Assembly: GCA_937982565.1 (NCBI GenBank) | Contig: CALJLN010000031.1 | Span: 1-44,699 of the forward strand | Source of the DNA: UBA2421 sp002343075 | Lineage (GTDB): Bacteria; Planctomycetota; Phycisphaerae; Tepidisphaerales; Tepidisphaeraceae | Length of the DNA stretch: 44,699 nucleotides | Direction of reading: 5' to 3' | Part shown: in pieces, positions 31,228-40,474 of the stretch | Numbering within the stretch: position 1 is the stretch's first letter | How the letters are laid out: each line of letters starts with the position of its first letter | Notes under the pieces: generated by a model | Databases searched by the model: none | What the model saw: the letters and a program-made list of their open reading frames with translations, nothing else | Told to the model about the DNA's origin: nothing | Made by a program: the position numbers and the translations under genes

Positions 31228-33381
31228 GTGAGCCGAGTCAAACCCACACTCACAGGTCTGATTGATCCTGAATCGGATCCCGCCCTCGAAGTCGGGCTGG
31301 CTGCGTTTTCGAGGTCAATCCTCCTTGGCATCATTCTAGCGACGATCGTGTTTTGCGCTGCCGCGGTCTCAATTTCGAAGGAGTTTATTGAGCATGACCG
31401 GGGCCGCGTCGTTGAAAATCGCGCGCTCCGCGCGCTGCCGGGGCTGCGACCCATCTGGCGGCAGGCGCTGCAGTTTCCAGATGTGTCGCCGATCACATAC
31501 ACGTCGTTCCTGATCGAGGCGAGGCTCTGGGGGACATCCCGCGGCAATTCTGCCATCGGTTTTCGTTTCGTGAATGCCTGTGTGCATGTGCTGGCAGTGC
31601 TGGCGCTGTGGCACTTACTCCGCCGGCTTGAACTGCCGGGCGCGTGGGCGGCCGCGGCGCTGTTTGGGGTGCACCCGGCGGCGATGGCGACGGTCGGCTG
31701 GGTAAGCCAGCGCCCCATTTTGCTTGGCACGCTCTTTGGCATTCTCACACTCATTGTCTTTCTGCGCCTGGTTGGTGTGAATCCGGTCGCGATCGAAAGG
31801 CATCGGTTTTTCCGGCTGCCGGATCGCCCGGCGTTGCTGATTGCGCTCTGCCTGGCGCTGGCTGGCGCGACAGCACTCTCGCATCCCGGCATTGCGTTGG
31901 TGCTTTGGCCGATCACAGTGATCCTGGTCTGGTGGGAGAAGGGTCAGCTAAGTCGTCGCGATTGGCGGTGCACCTCGCCGCTGATCATTACGAGCGGACT
32001 CGTGCTTCTGGGGTGGGGCTACCTGCTGTTCACCCGCGGGGGCGCCGAGTTGCAGATTCGCGAGGTTTCTTTCATTACGCGACCTGTGGCGGCAGTGCAG
32101 CAGCTTGCCTTTTATGCGTTCCACGCAGTACTGCCGGTGCAGTTACGATTTGCCTATGAGCCGTTTCGCGTCACGACACTGACCGCGGTCGCGGCAGTGA
32201 TGGCAGTTGTGATTGCACTGTCGATCGTAGTCTGGGCGGGGCGAAAATGGGGTCGTGGCGTCGTTGCGGCGTGCGCGACATTTCTTGTCATCATGTTGCC
32301 GTCGCTCATTTGGGTGGAGCAGGCAGAGCTTTTCGGCGGGTGGGTGTCGACACACCGGATTTACCCCGCAGTGCCGGTGGTGGTCTCGGCGGTGGCGGCA
32401 ATGGTGGCGTCTGTGCTGGTTACCCGCCGGGAAAGGGCTCAAGTCGTCGCAGCCGTTGCGGTGCTTGCCGTCGGCGCGGGGGGAATTCATCAGTCTTGGC
32501 TCTATCGCTCGCAGGCGCGGCTTTGGAACTATGTGCTCGAACACAACCCCTCGAACATAACCGCTGGCCTCCGGCGGGCGGAGATTCTGGCGGGCAGGGG
32601 GGAAATGCTGGTGGCGTCGCGGGTTGTCGCGGATCTGGTGCGCAACCATCCCAATGAGATCGAGCCAGTGGTGCACCTGGCCGCGATTGAGCTGAAACTA
32701 CGTCAGATCGACCGCGCCCGGCCGCTTTTGTTTAATGCCCTGCTCATGGACCCCGACCATTTCGACGCCAATCACCTGATGGCCCAGCTTATGGCGGAGT
32801 CACACGACTCGGGTGGCGCGCTCCGGCAATACGATCGGGCGCTTCAGCTGCGCCCCTTTGACGTGCACCTGCACAACAACATGGGGCGACTGCACGTCGA
32901 GCGCGGCGAATTGCCGCAGGCCAGGGAGCGGTTTGAGCGAGCGGTCGAGCTTGATCCGCAATTCAGCGCCGCGCGAATCAACCTTGCCAACCTGCTCTAC
33001 CAACTCGGCGACATCGACGCGGCGGGCGCGCAGTTAACGGCGGTGGTTCGTTACGATCCTGAAAACTACGAAGCTTTCATGAACGCCGGTGCCATGCTTG
33101 GTCAGGCACGAGAATTCGGTAAAGCGGCGGACCTGTTTCGTATGTCGATTGCGCTAAGGCCTGAAATGCCAGATACTTACAGCAATTTGGCCATGGCGCT
33201 TCTCGGCCAGGCAGAGAACCCTTCGACGCTGACGGAGCGCAAGGTGGCGCTGTACACAGAGGCGGCGTTCATGTTCGAGAAGGCGGCGGAACTTGCCCCG
33301 GAAAGGGCGAATTTTGGCGAAAACGCGCGGGGAACCCGCGCCGCTCTGGAAAAACTGCAGGCCGACGCCCAGCGAAGGTAG
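31228..33381 (+). CDS. TMTC-like membrane protein with C-terminal TPR repeats
   Basis: 717 residues. The N-terminal 420 or so hold about nine membrane helices, with the pattern of bacterial proteins resembling eukaryotic TMTC O-mannosyltransferases: a short first loop with IEHDRGR, SPITYTSFLIEARLWG, ALFGVHPAAMATVGWVSQRP and further helices. From about residue 440, at least six TPR units follow, seen as repeats such as AGGALRQYDRALQLRPFDVH-like and ARERFERAVELDPQFSAARI. In related GT-C proteins the first loop has an Asp-Asp or Asp-Glu pair; here only one Asp is kept. GTG 31228 is preceded by GAGGGG at good spacing; the frame stays open upstream, including an ATG at 31132. It may glycosylate proteins or serve as a glycan-assembly scaffold. 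Confidence 0.7.
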   Translation: MSRVKPTLTGLIDPESDPALEVGLAAFSRSILLGIILATIVFCAAAVSISKEFIEHDRGRVVENRALRALPGLRPIWRQALQFPDVSPITYTSFLIEARLWGTSRGNSAIGFRFVNACVHVLAVLALWHLLRRLELPGAWAAAALFGVHPAAMATVGWVSQRPILLGTLFGILTLIVFLRLVGVNPVAIERHRFFRLPDRPALLIALCLALAGATALSHPGIALVLWPITVILVWWEKGQLSRRDWRCTSPLIITSGLVLLGWGYLLFTRGGAELQIREVSFITRPVAAVQQLAFYAFHAVLPVQLRFAYEPFRVTTLTAVAAVMAVVIALSIVVWAGRKWGRGVVAACATFLVIMLPSLIWVEQAELFGGWVSTHRIYPAVPVVVSAVAAMVASVLVTRRERAQVVAAVAVLAVGAGGIHQSWLYRSQARLWNYVLEHNPSNITAGLRRAEILAGRGEMLVASRVVADLVRNHPNEIEPVVHLAAIELKLRQIDRARPLLFNALLMDPDHFDANHLMAQLMAESHDSGGALRQYDRALQLRPFDVHLHNNMGRLHVERGELPQARERFERAVELDPQFSAARINLANLLYQLGDIDAAGAQLTAVVRYDPENYEAFMNAGAMLGQAREFGKAADLFRMSIALRPEMPDTYSNLAMALLGQAENPSTLTERKVALYTEAAFMFEKAAELAPERANFGENARGTRAALEKLQADAQRR

Positions 33382-33582
33382 CCGCCGGGCACCCCGCGGG
33401 CAGCTCAGCGCAGATTGCTGCCGGCTGTAAGGGTGGCAACGGTTTTTGAGCATTTAATTTTGGGATTATTGGCCCAAGCCACTCCAATATCATGGGTGTG
33501 ATGCGGTATACTCTCGGCAAGGGAACCAACCGCCAGCTTTAGCAGTGTTTTCTTGTACGAGATTCGGGAAGGAAGGGGCTTT
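33382..33582. promoter_or_regulatory. Intergenic region before the polysaccharide locus
   Basis: 201 bases with no gene. The stretch 33440-33510 is more AT-rich than its surroundings and contains TATACT at 33507-33512, a possible -10 element about 70 bases before the first glycosyltransferase start. No convincing -35 partner is seen. It is the likely promoter site for the polysaccharide operon because the preceding gene ends 200 bases earlier. Confidence 0.3.
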
Positions 33583-34926
33583 GTGTTTGCGCGTCCGATC
33601 AACGTCTGTCATTTAGGGAAGTATTATCCCCCCGCGCCCGGCGGGATTGAATCGCATGTGCGCACCCTCGCACTGGCGCAGGCGGCACTCGGGGCTCGCG
33701 TCCGGGTCGTCTGTGTCAATCACCGGGATCGAGAGGGGCGCGATGTAACCTGGTCGCGATACGGGGCGACAAAAACGGTGGAAGAGCACGACCACGATGT
33801 CCATGTCACGCGACTCGGCCGAAGTGCGTGTTTGGCTCGGCTGGATGTGATTCCGGGGCTGTTTCCGATGCTGTCGCGCATCCAATACAGCAACGCCGAT
33901 ATCGTCCACCTTCACTGCCCGAACCCGACGATGCTTGTTGCGCTTTCCTGTCTTCGGCTCAATAAGCCCGTCGTGGTGACACACCACAGCGACATCGTGA
34001 GCCAGCGCTTCCTGGTGCACGCCATGCGCCCGCTGGAGCGCATCGTCTATGGCCGTGCCGCGGCGCTGCTTGCGTCGAGCGAGCCATACATTGATGGCTC
34101 AGACGTGCTCCGGTCGCACCGTGACAAGGTGCAGACCCTTCCATTGGGGGTGGAACTCTCCCCCTTCGTGTCGCCCTCGCAAGGCGCGCTGGCAGCCGAG
34201 ACAAAGCTCCGGGCGGAGATCGGCGAGGGGCCGCTTTGGTTAAGTGTGGGCAGATGCGTGGCTTACAAGGGATTTCACACGGGCGTCGATGCCCTTCGCC
34301 GCACGCCGGGCAAGTGGCTGATTATCGGCAGCGGGCCGATGCTCGAGCCGCTGAAACTCCGCGCCAAAGAGCTGGGCGTGATCGATCGGCTGATTTTCCG
34401 GGGCTATGTGAGTGATGATGAACTTGCCGGCGCCTATCGCGCCGCAACCGCCCTTTGGTTTCCATCGTGTATGCGATCAGAAGGATTTGGGTTGGTTCAG
34501 GTCGAGGCGATGGCAAGCGGGTGCCCCGTGATAAACACGCGCATCTTCGGCTCGGGCGTGGCCTGGGTGAGTCCGCATGAGCAGACCGGGCTGACCTTTG
34601 AAATCGGCTCTGCCGATGGGTTGGCAAGGGCGAGCAAGCGTCTGTTGGACGAGCCGGGGCTTCGCGACCGCTTCTCGGCGGCAGCCCGCGCGCGTGCGCT
34701 CGCCGAGTTCTCGGCCGAAACGATGGGGCAGCGTAGCCTGGAGATCTATGCACGCCTGCTGCAGCGTGCTCAGCTCGGTGGGCGCGTGATCGATGCCGTC
34801 CCGCAGGTCGAAACGCGGCTGGATTCCTGGGTACGCAACTCCAGCAGCCGGGTTTACAACTCGTCGGGTACCGTCGATGTCGAGCAGTTTGATTCTGAGG
34901 AACAGTGTGCCGCGGCACCGCGATGA
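33583..34926 (+). CDS. Family 4 glycosyltransferase
   Basis: 447-residue retaining GT-B enzyme. Its N-terminal domain has the acceptor-side loop KYYPPAPGGIESHV and VTHHSDIVSQ; the C-terminal domain has WLSVGRCVAYKGFHTGV, IIGSGPMLEPL and the donor-binding SEGFGLVQVEAMASGCPVI, whose two glutamates form the E-x7-E motif. It would add a hexose from a nucleotide sugar to a lipid-linked glycan at the cytoplasmic membrane face. GTG 33583 is used because GGAAGG stands before it; a TTG 30 bases earlier is the alternative. The last 45 residues are hydrophilic and poorly conserved-looking. It is the first gene of the polysaccharide locus. Confidence 0.9.
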   Translation: MFARPINVCHLGKYYPPAPGGIESHVRTLALAQAALGARVRVVCVNHRDREGRDVTWSRYGATKTVEEHDHDVHVTRLGRSACLARLDVIPGLFPMLSRIQYSNADIVHLHCPNPTMLVALSCLRLNKPVVVTHHSDIVSQRFLVHAMRPLERIVYGRAAALLASSEPYIDGSDVLRSHRDKVQTLPLGVELSPFVSPSQGALAAETKLRAEIGEGPLWLSVGRCVAYKGFHTGVDALRRTPGKWLIIGSGPMLEPLKLRAKELGVIDRLIFRGYVSDDELAGAYRAATALWFPSCMRSEGFGLVQVEAMASGCPVINTRIFGSGVAWVSPHEQTGLTFEIGSADGLARASKRLLDEPGLRDRFSAAARARALAEFSAETMGQRSLEIYARLLQRAQLGGRVIDAVPQVETRLDSWVRNSSSRVYNSSGTVDVEQFDSEEQCAAAPR

Positions 34927-35058
34927 CGCCCGCGAGACTACCAGCCCGTGCCGCTTGCAAGAAGGCCGCGCCCGGAAATCCCAGCAGAATGTGACGGAAA
35001 CGCCTTGAGAGTCGCCTCTACATTTACTGGGTTCACTCCCACTACCGCCGCTGCTATC

Positions 35059-36405
35059 ATGGCTAGGATCGACCGCCGCGAACGCAGCAGGGCGATGTTC
35101 TGGGTGCTGCTGTTCCTGGCCGTGCAGATCGTCTGCCAGTTGGCATTATTGCGAGATGAGTTTCAGCCCGTCCGCAAATTTGTCCGCGCCGGCAGCTTCG
35201 GCATCAATCTCGTGTTTCTGGCGATTATCGTCGGGCGAACGCACATTGACTTTGTTGGCAAGCTGCTGATCGGCGCGCTGGGATTGCTCGCGATTGGTTT
35301 TTTTCACCCGGAAACGAATTCACTCGTCACCGCTGTCGGGGTTGTTGTGTTTTACGGGTCGGTGTTCGCGTCTCTCTTCTGGGTCTCGCGGCTGCGCATC
35401 GAGCTGGATACGCTGCGCGTGCTCATGATCGCGTTCTGGTCGTTTCACGCGATGAGTGCCTCGGTCGGCGTGTTGCAAACCTACTTTCCTGGGCAGTTTC
35501 AAGGCGCGTTGTCGACGGTCATCGAATCAAGCCCGTATGGCGCGGCGGGGCTGGTGATTCAGCTCGATAGTGGTGAGCAGATTTTTCGGCCAATGGGCCT
35601 GACCGATTCCCCCGGCGGGGCGGCGGTGTCGGGAATGTATGTCTGCCTGCTGGGCATGGCACTGCTGCTGGATAAACGCTACCGATGGTGGGGCCTGGTT
35701 TTTGCCGCGGGAATGATTGCAGGGCTTTACTGCCTGCTGCTGTGCCAGCTCCGGGTGTTTGTGGTCTCGCTGTTCATTTGCGCAGTCACGTTCCTGCTCA
35801 CCCTGGCCTACCGCGGCGAGGGTGGCCGGCTGATGAAGCTTGGCGGCTGGCTTGTGGGGATTGTCGTGCTTGGGTCGCTCTGGGCGGTATCCATCGGGCG
35901 GGAAGCGGTGGTTTCGCGGATGAGTACGCTGCTGGCCGACGACCCGATTGCCGTCTATCAGGGCAACCGCGGGCAGTTTCTGGTGCACACCTTCGATCGT
36001 ACTATCTGGGAGCATCCGCTCGGCGCAGGGCTGGGCCGATGGGGCATGGTCAACAACTACTTCGGCGACCGCGCCACTTCGCTCTGGGCAGAGATTAACT
36101 GGACCGCCTGGTGCTACGACGGGGGCATCCCGCTGATGGCGCTTTTTGCCTTTATCATGCTCTACCTCATCTATCGCGCCTTCCGCCTCACCGCCGGGGC
36201 GCACGCCACCGAGTGGCGCATCTGGGGCGCGATGCTGGTTGCGTACAACATGGCATTCCTCGCGACCACATTCTGCGCCTGTCCGCTTTTGTCGCAGATC
36301 GGCGTCGAGTTTTTCCTCATTAATGCCGTCGTCTACACCGCCTGGCGGCACGATATGCACCTCCGCCGCACGCTTGCCGCCCGTAGAGTGAGCGCGGCGG
36401 GCTGA
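35059..36405 (+). CDS. O-antigen polymerase/ligase-like (Wzy/WaaL) membrane protein
   Basis: 448-residue protein with about eleven predicted membrane helices and one long external loop, between residues 280 and 350 or so. The loop contains GNRGQFLVHTFDRTIWEHPL followed by GAGLGRWGMVNNYFG. The phrase HPLGAGLG is a recurring feature of O-antigen polymerases and ligases, which join lipid-linked glycans on the periplasmic side. Polymerase and ligase cannot be separated by eye. Start at ATG 35059; the frame is open for 37 codons upstream but those lack hydrophobic or conserved features. It is surrounded by glycosyltransferase and exporter genes. Confidence 0.72.
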   Translation: MARIDRRERSRAMFWVLLFLAVQIVCQLALLRDEFQPVRKFVRAGSFGINLVFLAIIVGRTHIDFVGKLLIGALGLLAIGFFHPETNSLVTAVGVVVFYGSVFASLFWVSRLRIELDTLRVLMIAFWSFHAMSASVGVLQTYFPGQFQGALSTVIESSPYGAAGLVIQLDSGEQIFRPMGLTDSPGGAAVSGMYVCLLGMALLLDKRYRWWGLVFAAGMIAGLYCLLLCQLRVFVVSLFICAVTFLLTLAYRGEGGRLMKLGGWLVGIVVLGSLWAVSIGREAVVSRMSTLLADDPIAVYQGNRGQFLVHTFDRTIWEHPLGAGLGRWGMVNNYFGDRATSLWAEINWTAWCYDGGIPLMALFAFIMLYLIYRAFRLTAGAHATEWRIWGAMLVAYNMAFLATTFCACPLLSQIGVEFFLINAVVYTAWRHDMHLRRTLAARRVSAAG

Positions 36406-36531
36406 TTTGCGCCTGCCGGGATGACGAAAAATTTTGACCCGTTGCAGCGCTGTTTTTGTCGATTTGGGCTTGGCAAAGCGGCCTGCTTTCGCCATTCTAT
36501 CGGGTGGTTCGCTGGTCGTCGGAATCGGGAC

Positions 36532-37278
36532 ATGCCAAGTAACGGAGCAGTGTGGCGGTACACCGCGCGTGTCGGGCAGACACTACGCTCGGTCGGCCAC
36601 GCGCGCATCTACCGCCGCTTTCGCGAGATGACCATGATCCGCAAGAGCAAATATCTGGGCAATCTGGCTATCGCCGAGCGCGTGCGACAGGTGCCGGGGT
36701 GCGTTGTCGAGTGTGGCGTGTGGCGCGGCGGGATGATTGCGGGCATCGCTTCGGTTCTGGGCAATCGCCGGGAGTATCATCTTTTTGACAGCTTCGAGGG
36801 GCTGCCCCCGGCCCGCGAGATTGACGGCCCCGACGCCATCCAATGGCAAGCCGACACCGCCGACCCCAACTACTTCGATAACTGTGCCGCCGAGCAGCGG
36901 TGGGCCGAGCAGGCCATGCGCCGCGCCGGTGCAAAGGAGTTTCAGCTCCACCGCGGGTGGTTTGAAGACACGGTGACTCAGTTCACCCCCCCAACTCCCA
37001 TCGCACTCCTGCGACTCGACGGCGACTGGTACGACTCCACCCTCGTCTGCCTCGAAGCCCTCTACGACCATGTCCACCCCGACGGCATGATCGTCATCGA
37101 CGACTACTACACCTGGGACGGCTGCGCGCGGGCCGTCCACGATTTTCTATCAAGAAGAAAGCTCAACGCCCGCATCCGCCAAGCCGCCCCAAACATCTGC
37201 ATCATGAACCGCGGCGAACCCTGGCTGGAACAAAACGAGGCGGCGCTGGCGGAGTCACGCCGGGTGGGGGTGGGTTAA
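36532..37278 (+). CDS. TylF/macrocin-type O-methyltransferase
   Basis: 248-residue SAM-dependent methyltransferase of the TylF family, which methylates hydroxyls on sugars. SAM-binding features are VVECGVWRGGMIAGI and YHLFDSFEGLPPA. The diagnostic metal-binding segment LLRLDGDWYDST and DHVHPDGMIVIDDYY follow in order. The family often occurs in surface-glycan clusters and adds non-reducing-end or decorative methyl groups. Start at ATG 36532; the frame is open earlier without support. It sits between the polymerase-like gene and the ABC exporter, so a methylated residue in the exported glycan is likely. Confidence 0.88.
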   Translation: MPSNGAVWRYTARVGQTLRSVGHARIYRRFREMTMIRKSKYLGNLAIAERVRQVPGCVVECGVWRGGMIAGIASVLGNRREYHLFDSFEGLPPAREIDGPDAIQWQADTADPNYFDNCAAEQRWAEQAMRRAGAKEFQLHRGWFEDTVTQFTPPTPIALLRLDGDWYDSTLVCLEALYDHVHPDGMIVIDDYYTWDGCARAVHDFLSRRKLNARIRQAAPNICIMNRGEPWLEQNEAALAESRRVGVG

Positions 37279-37353
37279 ACCGATGTTTACAAGTCCAACA
37301 CCATTACAAGTGTGTATCCAACGTTCCCGGCCCATCTATAGGTGTAGTTTTCC

Positions 37354-38223
37354 ATGTCGCTAGACCCGGGGCCAAACATTTCAATGCCCAACCCGCTGAT
37401 AAAAATCCGCCCGCCGAAGGGCTGGGCGGCACTGCGGCTGGGCGATCTGGTGGAGTTTCGGGATCTGCTTGTGGCGCTGGCAGGGCGAGATATCAAGCTG
37501 CGCTACAAGCAGACGCTTTTGGGGGTCGCATGGGTGGTTCTTCAACCGCTGCTGGCTGCGGGCATATTCACTTTTGTGTTCGGCGTGATCGCGGGAATGA
37601 AATCAACCGGCCCGAGCTATTTCGCATTCTCGTTCGCCGGGCTGCTCGGGTGGACTGCGTTTTCATCGACTCTCAGCAAGGCGAGCGCCTCGATGGTGGG
37701 CAATGCGCATCTGGTAAGCAAAGTCTATTTTCCGCGACTCGTGCTCCCGCTTTCTACGCTCGGGAGTACGCTGCTGGACTTTGCGGTCTCGCTGCTGGTG
37801 ATGGCGTTGCTCCTGGTGGTCTACCGCACGGTACCCTCCGCGGCTGTTTTGCTCCTTCCTCTCTGGCTCGGTGCTATTCTTTGCCTTGCGCTGGGTCTCG
37901 GACTGGCAGCGGCGGCGCTGACGGTCAGCTATCGAGATGTGCAGTATATTCTACCCGTGATCATTCCCTTTCTGATGTATGCCAGCCCTGTCGCATATGA
38001 AGTCACCGCTGCACCGGAACACGTTCGATTTGTTCTTTACCTCAATCCGATGACCGCGCTGCTAGAAGGGTTGCGCTGGTCGCTCTTGGGCGGCAACCCG
38101 GCAGGCATGGTGCCACCGACGGCGGGGTGGCTGGTCTATTCGCTCGCCTTTGCGCTCTTATTCCTCGCCGCCGGCGCGATCGTGTTCAAGCGCATGGAAC
38201 GCCGGTTTGCGGATGTGATATAA
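37354..38223 (+). CDS. wzm: ABC-2 type polysaccharide exporter permease (Wzm-like)
   Basis: 289-residue inner-membrane permease with six helices. The N-terminal amphipathic segment LVEFRDLLVALAGRDIKLRY, followed by KQTLLGVAWVVLQPLLAAGI, is the characteristic start of Wzm/TagG/RfbA proteins; LYLNPMTALLEGLRW is the typical late signature. With the next gene it forms the transporter that moves a lipid-linked polysaccharide across the inner membrane. The start codon at 37354 precedes a short hydrophilic leader. The ATPase gene follows after 65 bases. Confidence 0.92.
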   Translation: MSLDPGPNISMPNPLIKIRPPKGWAALRLGDLVEFRDLLVALAGRDIKLRYKQTLLGVAWVVLQPLLAAGIFTFVFGVIAGMKSTGPSYFAFSFAGLLGWTAFSSTLSKASASMVGNAHLVSKVYFPRLVLPLSTLGSTLLDFAVSLLVMALLLVVYRTVPSAAVLLLPLWLGAILCLALGLGLAAAALTVSYRDVQYILPVIIPFLMYASPVAYEVTAAPEHVRFVLYLNPMTALLEGLRWSLLGGNPAGMVPPTAGWLVYSLAFALLFLAAGAIVFKRMERRFADVI

Positions 38224-38288
38224 TCTCCTCCAGTGGGTCAGGGTGACCGCTTTGCATGTTGCGTTTGGCTCGTTAAGTAGTTTGGCTT

Positions 38289-39527
38289 ATGTCTCTCTCA
38301 GATATCGCCATATCCGTTCGTGGGCTGGGCAAGGCATACACCATTCGCCATGCCGCCACCCGCGCCCCGACCACGCTTGCTGAGGCGATGCTGGAGCGGA
38401 TTCGCCACCCGCTGGGGCGAACGCAGGAGCGGGAGGAATTCTGGGCCCTACGCGACGTATCTTTCGACGTGAAGCGCGGCGAAGTCGTCGGCGTCATCGG
38501 CCGCAACGGTGCCGGGAAAAGCACGCTTCTGAAAGTCCTCTCCAGAATCACCGAGCCCACCACTGGGGAAGTGGATTTGTATGGCCGTGTAGGGAGCCTG
38601 CTGGAAGTGGGCACCGGATTTCACCAGGAACTCACCGGCAGAGAGAATATCTTCCTAAATGGTGCAATCCTCGGCATGACCCGCGCCGAAATCCGCCGCG
38701 AATTCGACGCGATCGTCGACTTTTCCGGCGTTGAGAAGTTTCTGGATACGCCGGTCAAACGCTACAGCAGCGGCATGTACGTCCGCCTCGCATTCGCGGT
38801 GGCCGCGCACCTGCGCAGCGAGATATTAATCGTCGACGAAGTGTTGGCGGTGGGGGATGCGGAGTTTCAAGGCAAGTGCCTTGGAAAGATGAAGGAGGTG
38901 GCAGGACTCGGGCGAACGGTCTTTCTGGTCAGCCATAGGCTTGATTTTGTCATCGACCTCTGTTCAAAGGGATTTCTCGTACGTGACGGACAACTCGCGT
39001 TCTTGGGGCCAGCTCGCGAATCTGTGATTCGCTATACGGAGACGGCCACTCTGGTGCCAGCGGATGCACCGTCCGTCGATTCCTATCGGCGGCGGCGACG
39101 CTCCGTTGGTGTGGTCGACATCGTCGCGGTAGACATAGATGGTTCAGGAGTTCCGACCAGCGTTCAGGTCCTAATCCATATCGATGTCCATTGTGCGACT
39201 GCGGAAATCGTTTGCCTTCTGTCCGTGATCTCGACGACTGGCGTGACGGCTTTTTCGGTATCCTCTATGGACTACGGGCCGCCGCTATCGATGAGTCGAG
39301 GTAGGCATACTATCCGCATAGGGATTCCAACAGAGTCCTTGTTGCCCGACAGTTATGTAATGGATGTTCGCATCGCTCCCAACACCTCGGCGCTCGCTTG
39401 GGATGCTCTGGAGCAATATCCGATGATTACTGTTTACCCGCACTCACGGACGCCGCGGACCTGGTTTGATCGTCCTGGGCGACTTGTTGTAGGCGGTGTG
39501 CAGTGGGCGATGGAGCCGGACAGTTGA
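38289..39527 (+). CDS. wzt: ABC exporter ATPase with C-terminal glycan-recognition domain (Wzt-like)
   Basis: 412 residues. The ATPase half (1-245) has Walker A GRNGAGKST (71-79), the signature YSSGMYVRLAFAVAA and Walker B ILIVDEVLAVGD, plus the EFWALRDVSFDVKRGEVVGV entry typical of polysaccharide exporters. The C-terminal half (about 265-412) is a beta-sandwich like that of Wzt, which reads the modified non-reducing end of the glycan (for example a methyl cap) before export. This fits the methyltransferases in the locus. The following gene overlaps its end by 25 bases. The codon composition becomes less GC-rich towards the C-terminal domain, as might be expected of a part that co-varies with glycan structure. 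Confidence 0.93.
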   Translation: MSLSDIAISVRGLGKAYTIRHAATRAPTTLAEAMLERIRHPLGRTQEREEFWALRDVSFDVKRGEVVGVIGRNGAGKSTLLKVLSRITEPTTGEVDLYGRVGSLLEVGTGFHQELTGRENIFLNGAILGMTRAEIRREFDAIVDFSGVEKFLDTPVKRYSSGMYVRLAFAVAAHLRSEILIVDEVLAVGDAEFQGKCLGKMKEVAGLGRTVFLVSHRLDFVIDLCSKGFLVRDGQLAFLGPARESVIRYTETATLVPADAPSVDSYRRRRRSVGVVDIVAVDIDGSGVPTSVQVLIHIDVHCATAEIVCLLSVISTTGVTAFSVSSMDYGPPLSMSRGRHTIRIGIPTESLLPDSYVMDVRIAPNTSALAWDALEQYPMITVYPHSRTPRTWFDRPGRLVVGGVQWAMEPDS

Positions 39528-40474
39528 GCAAGGAAACAAACGGCCTAATCCTTGGTTGTGCATTCCGGCTTGCGGCTGTTGATTGCCGAGTCTTCTGCAA
39601 TTCTCTGGTCCAAACCGGGTATTGCGGAAGGGTTGTTTTGCTCGTCACGCCGGACGATTTGGCGGTACTCGCTAGCGTCGTGCCTCGTTCAGTGGAACTA
39701 CGTGTTCCCCCAGCCTCGGGGACACTTGCACGCGCAATGTATTTTCTGCTTAGGGGCGCGCGCCGGGTTTACCCGCGATTCTATCAACCAAGCACCCGAG
39801 TCGCGTCAAGACTACTTCGGGGCATGGGTTGCGAACGAGCGAGGCGGGATCTAGAGACGCTGCAAATGGGCCCGCAAGCGACTCGATACCACTGGTATGC
39901 AGAGATCATGCCAGAAGATGACAGTATCCCTGTCATGTTGACCGATGTTCGCGATGTGTTGTTCTTACGCAACCCATTCGTCCCGCACCCGCGAGGTTTG
40001 CACATCTTTTATGAGAGCGTGCGCTTTTGCGATAGCGAACCGAACAACGAGTGGACGAGAGATCTCTATGGGGAGGCTCAGGCGCGAGCAGTGCGTTCGG
40101 ACTTCGTGAGCTGCTGCGGAACCGTACTCGGTACGGCTGGCGCCGTCATGGACTATTGTCGTCAATTGGACACCGAGCTAATGCGCCACGGCATACCACT
40201 CGGGCCTCGCGATCAGGCAGCGCACAATTTTCTTCTTAGGGAGGGTCGGCTGAGGGAGGTGACGCGGCACAGTAATGGCTACGGGGGAGTTTTGACTCTC
40301 CCGCGGCTGAAACTTTGGCCATGGTTTGGCTCGGATGGGTGGCCGTGTAACCCCGACAAAACGCAACCCGCCGTGATTCACCAGTACGACCGGTATCCTG
40401 AACTGCTGCGAGCCGCGCGGGCGCGATTTGGTTTGGTCGAGGGCAACGATGATGTCCGTCGCAGCTCAAACTGA
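39503..40474 (+). CDS. Putative glycosyltransferase with TDVRDVLF motif
   Basis: 323 residues. The central region LTDVRDVLFLRNPFVPHP has the arrangement of a nucleotide-sugar DxD-type site found in a group of little-studied glycosyltransferase-like proteins. Supporting features of that group are SCCGTVLGTAGAVMDYC, GPRDQAAHNFLL and the closing VIHQYDRYPEL. The N-terminal 40 residues form a strand-helix start resembling a GT-A fold. No experimental activity can be assigned. The GTG start at 39503 lies within the end of the ATPase gene, and the next gene begins before its own stop, so translation across the locus is tightly linked. Confidence 0.62.
   Translation: MGDGAGQLSKETNGLILGCAFRLAAVDCRVFCNSLVQTGYCGRVVLLVTPDDLAVLASVVPRSVELRVPPASGTLARAMYFLLRGARRVYPRFYQPSTRVASRLLRGMGCERARRDLETLQMGPQATRYHWYAEIMPEDDSIPVMLTDVRDVLFLRNPFVPHPRGLHIFYESVRFCDSEPNNEWTRDLYGEAQARAVRSDFVSCCGTVLGTAGAVMDYCRQLDTELMRHGIPLGPRDQAAHNFLLREGRLREVTRHSNGYGGVLTLPRLKLWPWFGSDGWPCNPDKTQPAVIHQYDRYPELLRAARARFGLVEGNDDVRRSSN

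Noticed and set aside
30012..31916. A 634-residue open frame on the minus strand
   Set aside because: It is antisense to three well-supported + strand genes (PAP2-GT2 fusion, TIM-barrel protein, TPR protein); long shadows are expected in GC-rich DNA.
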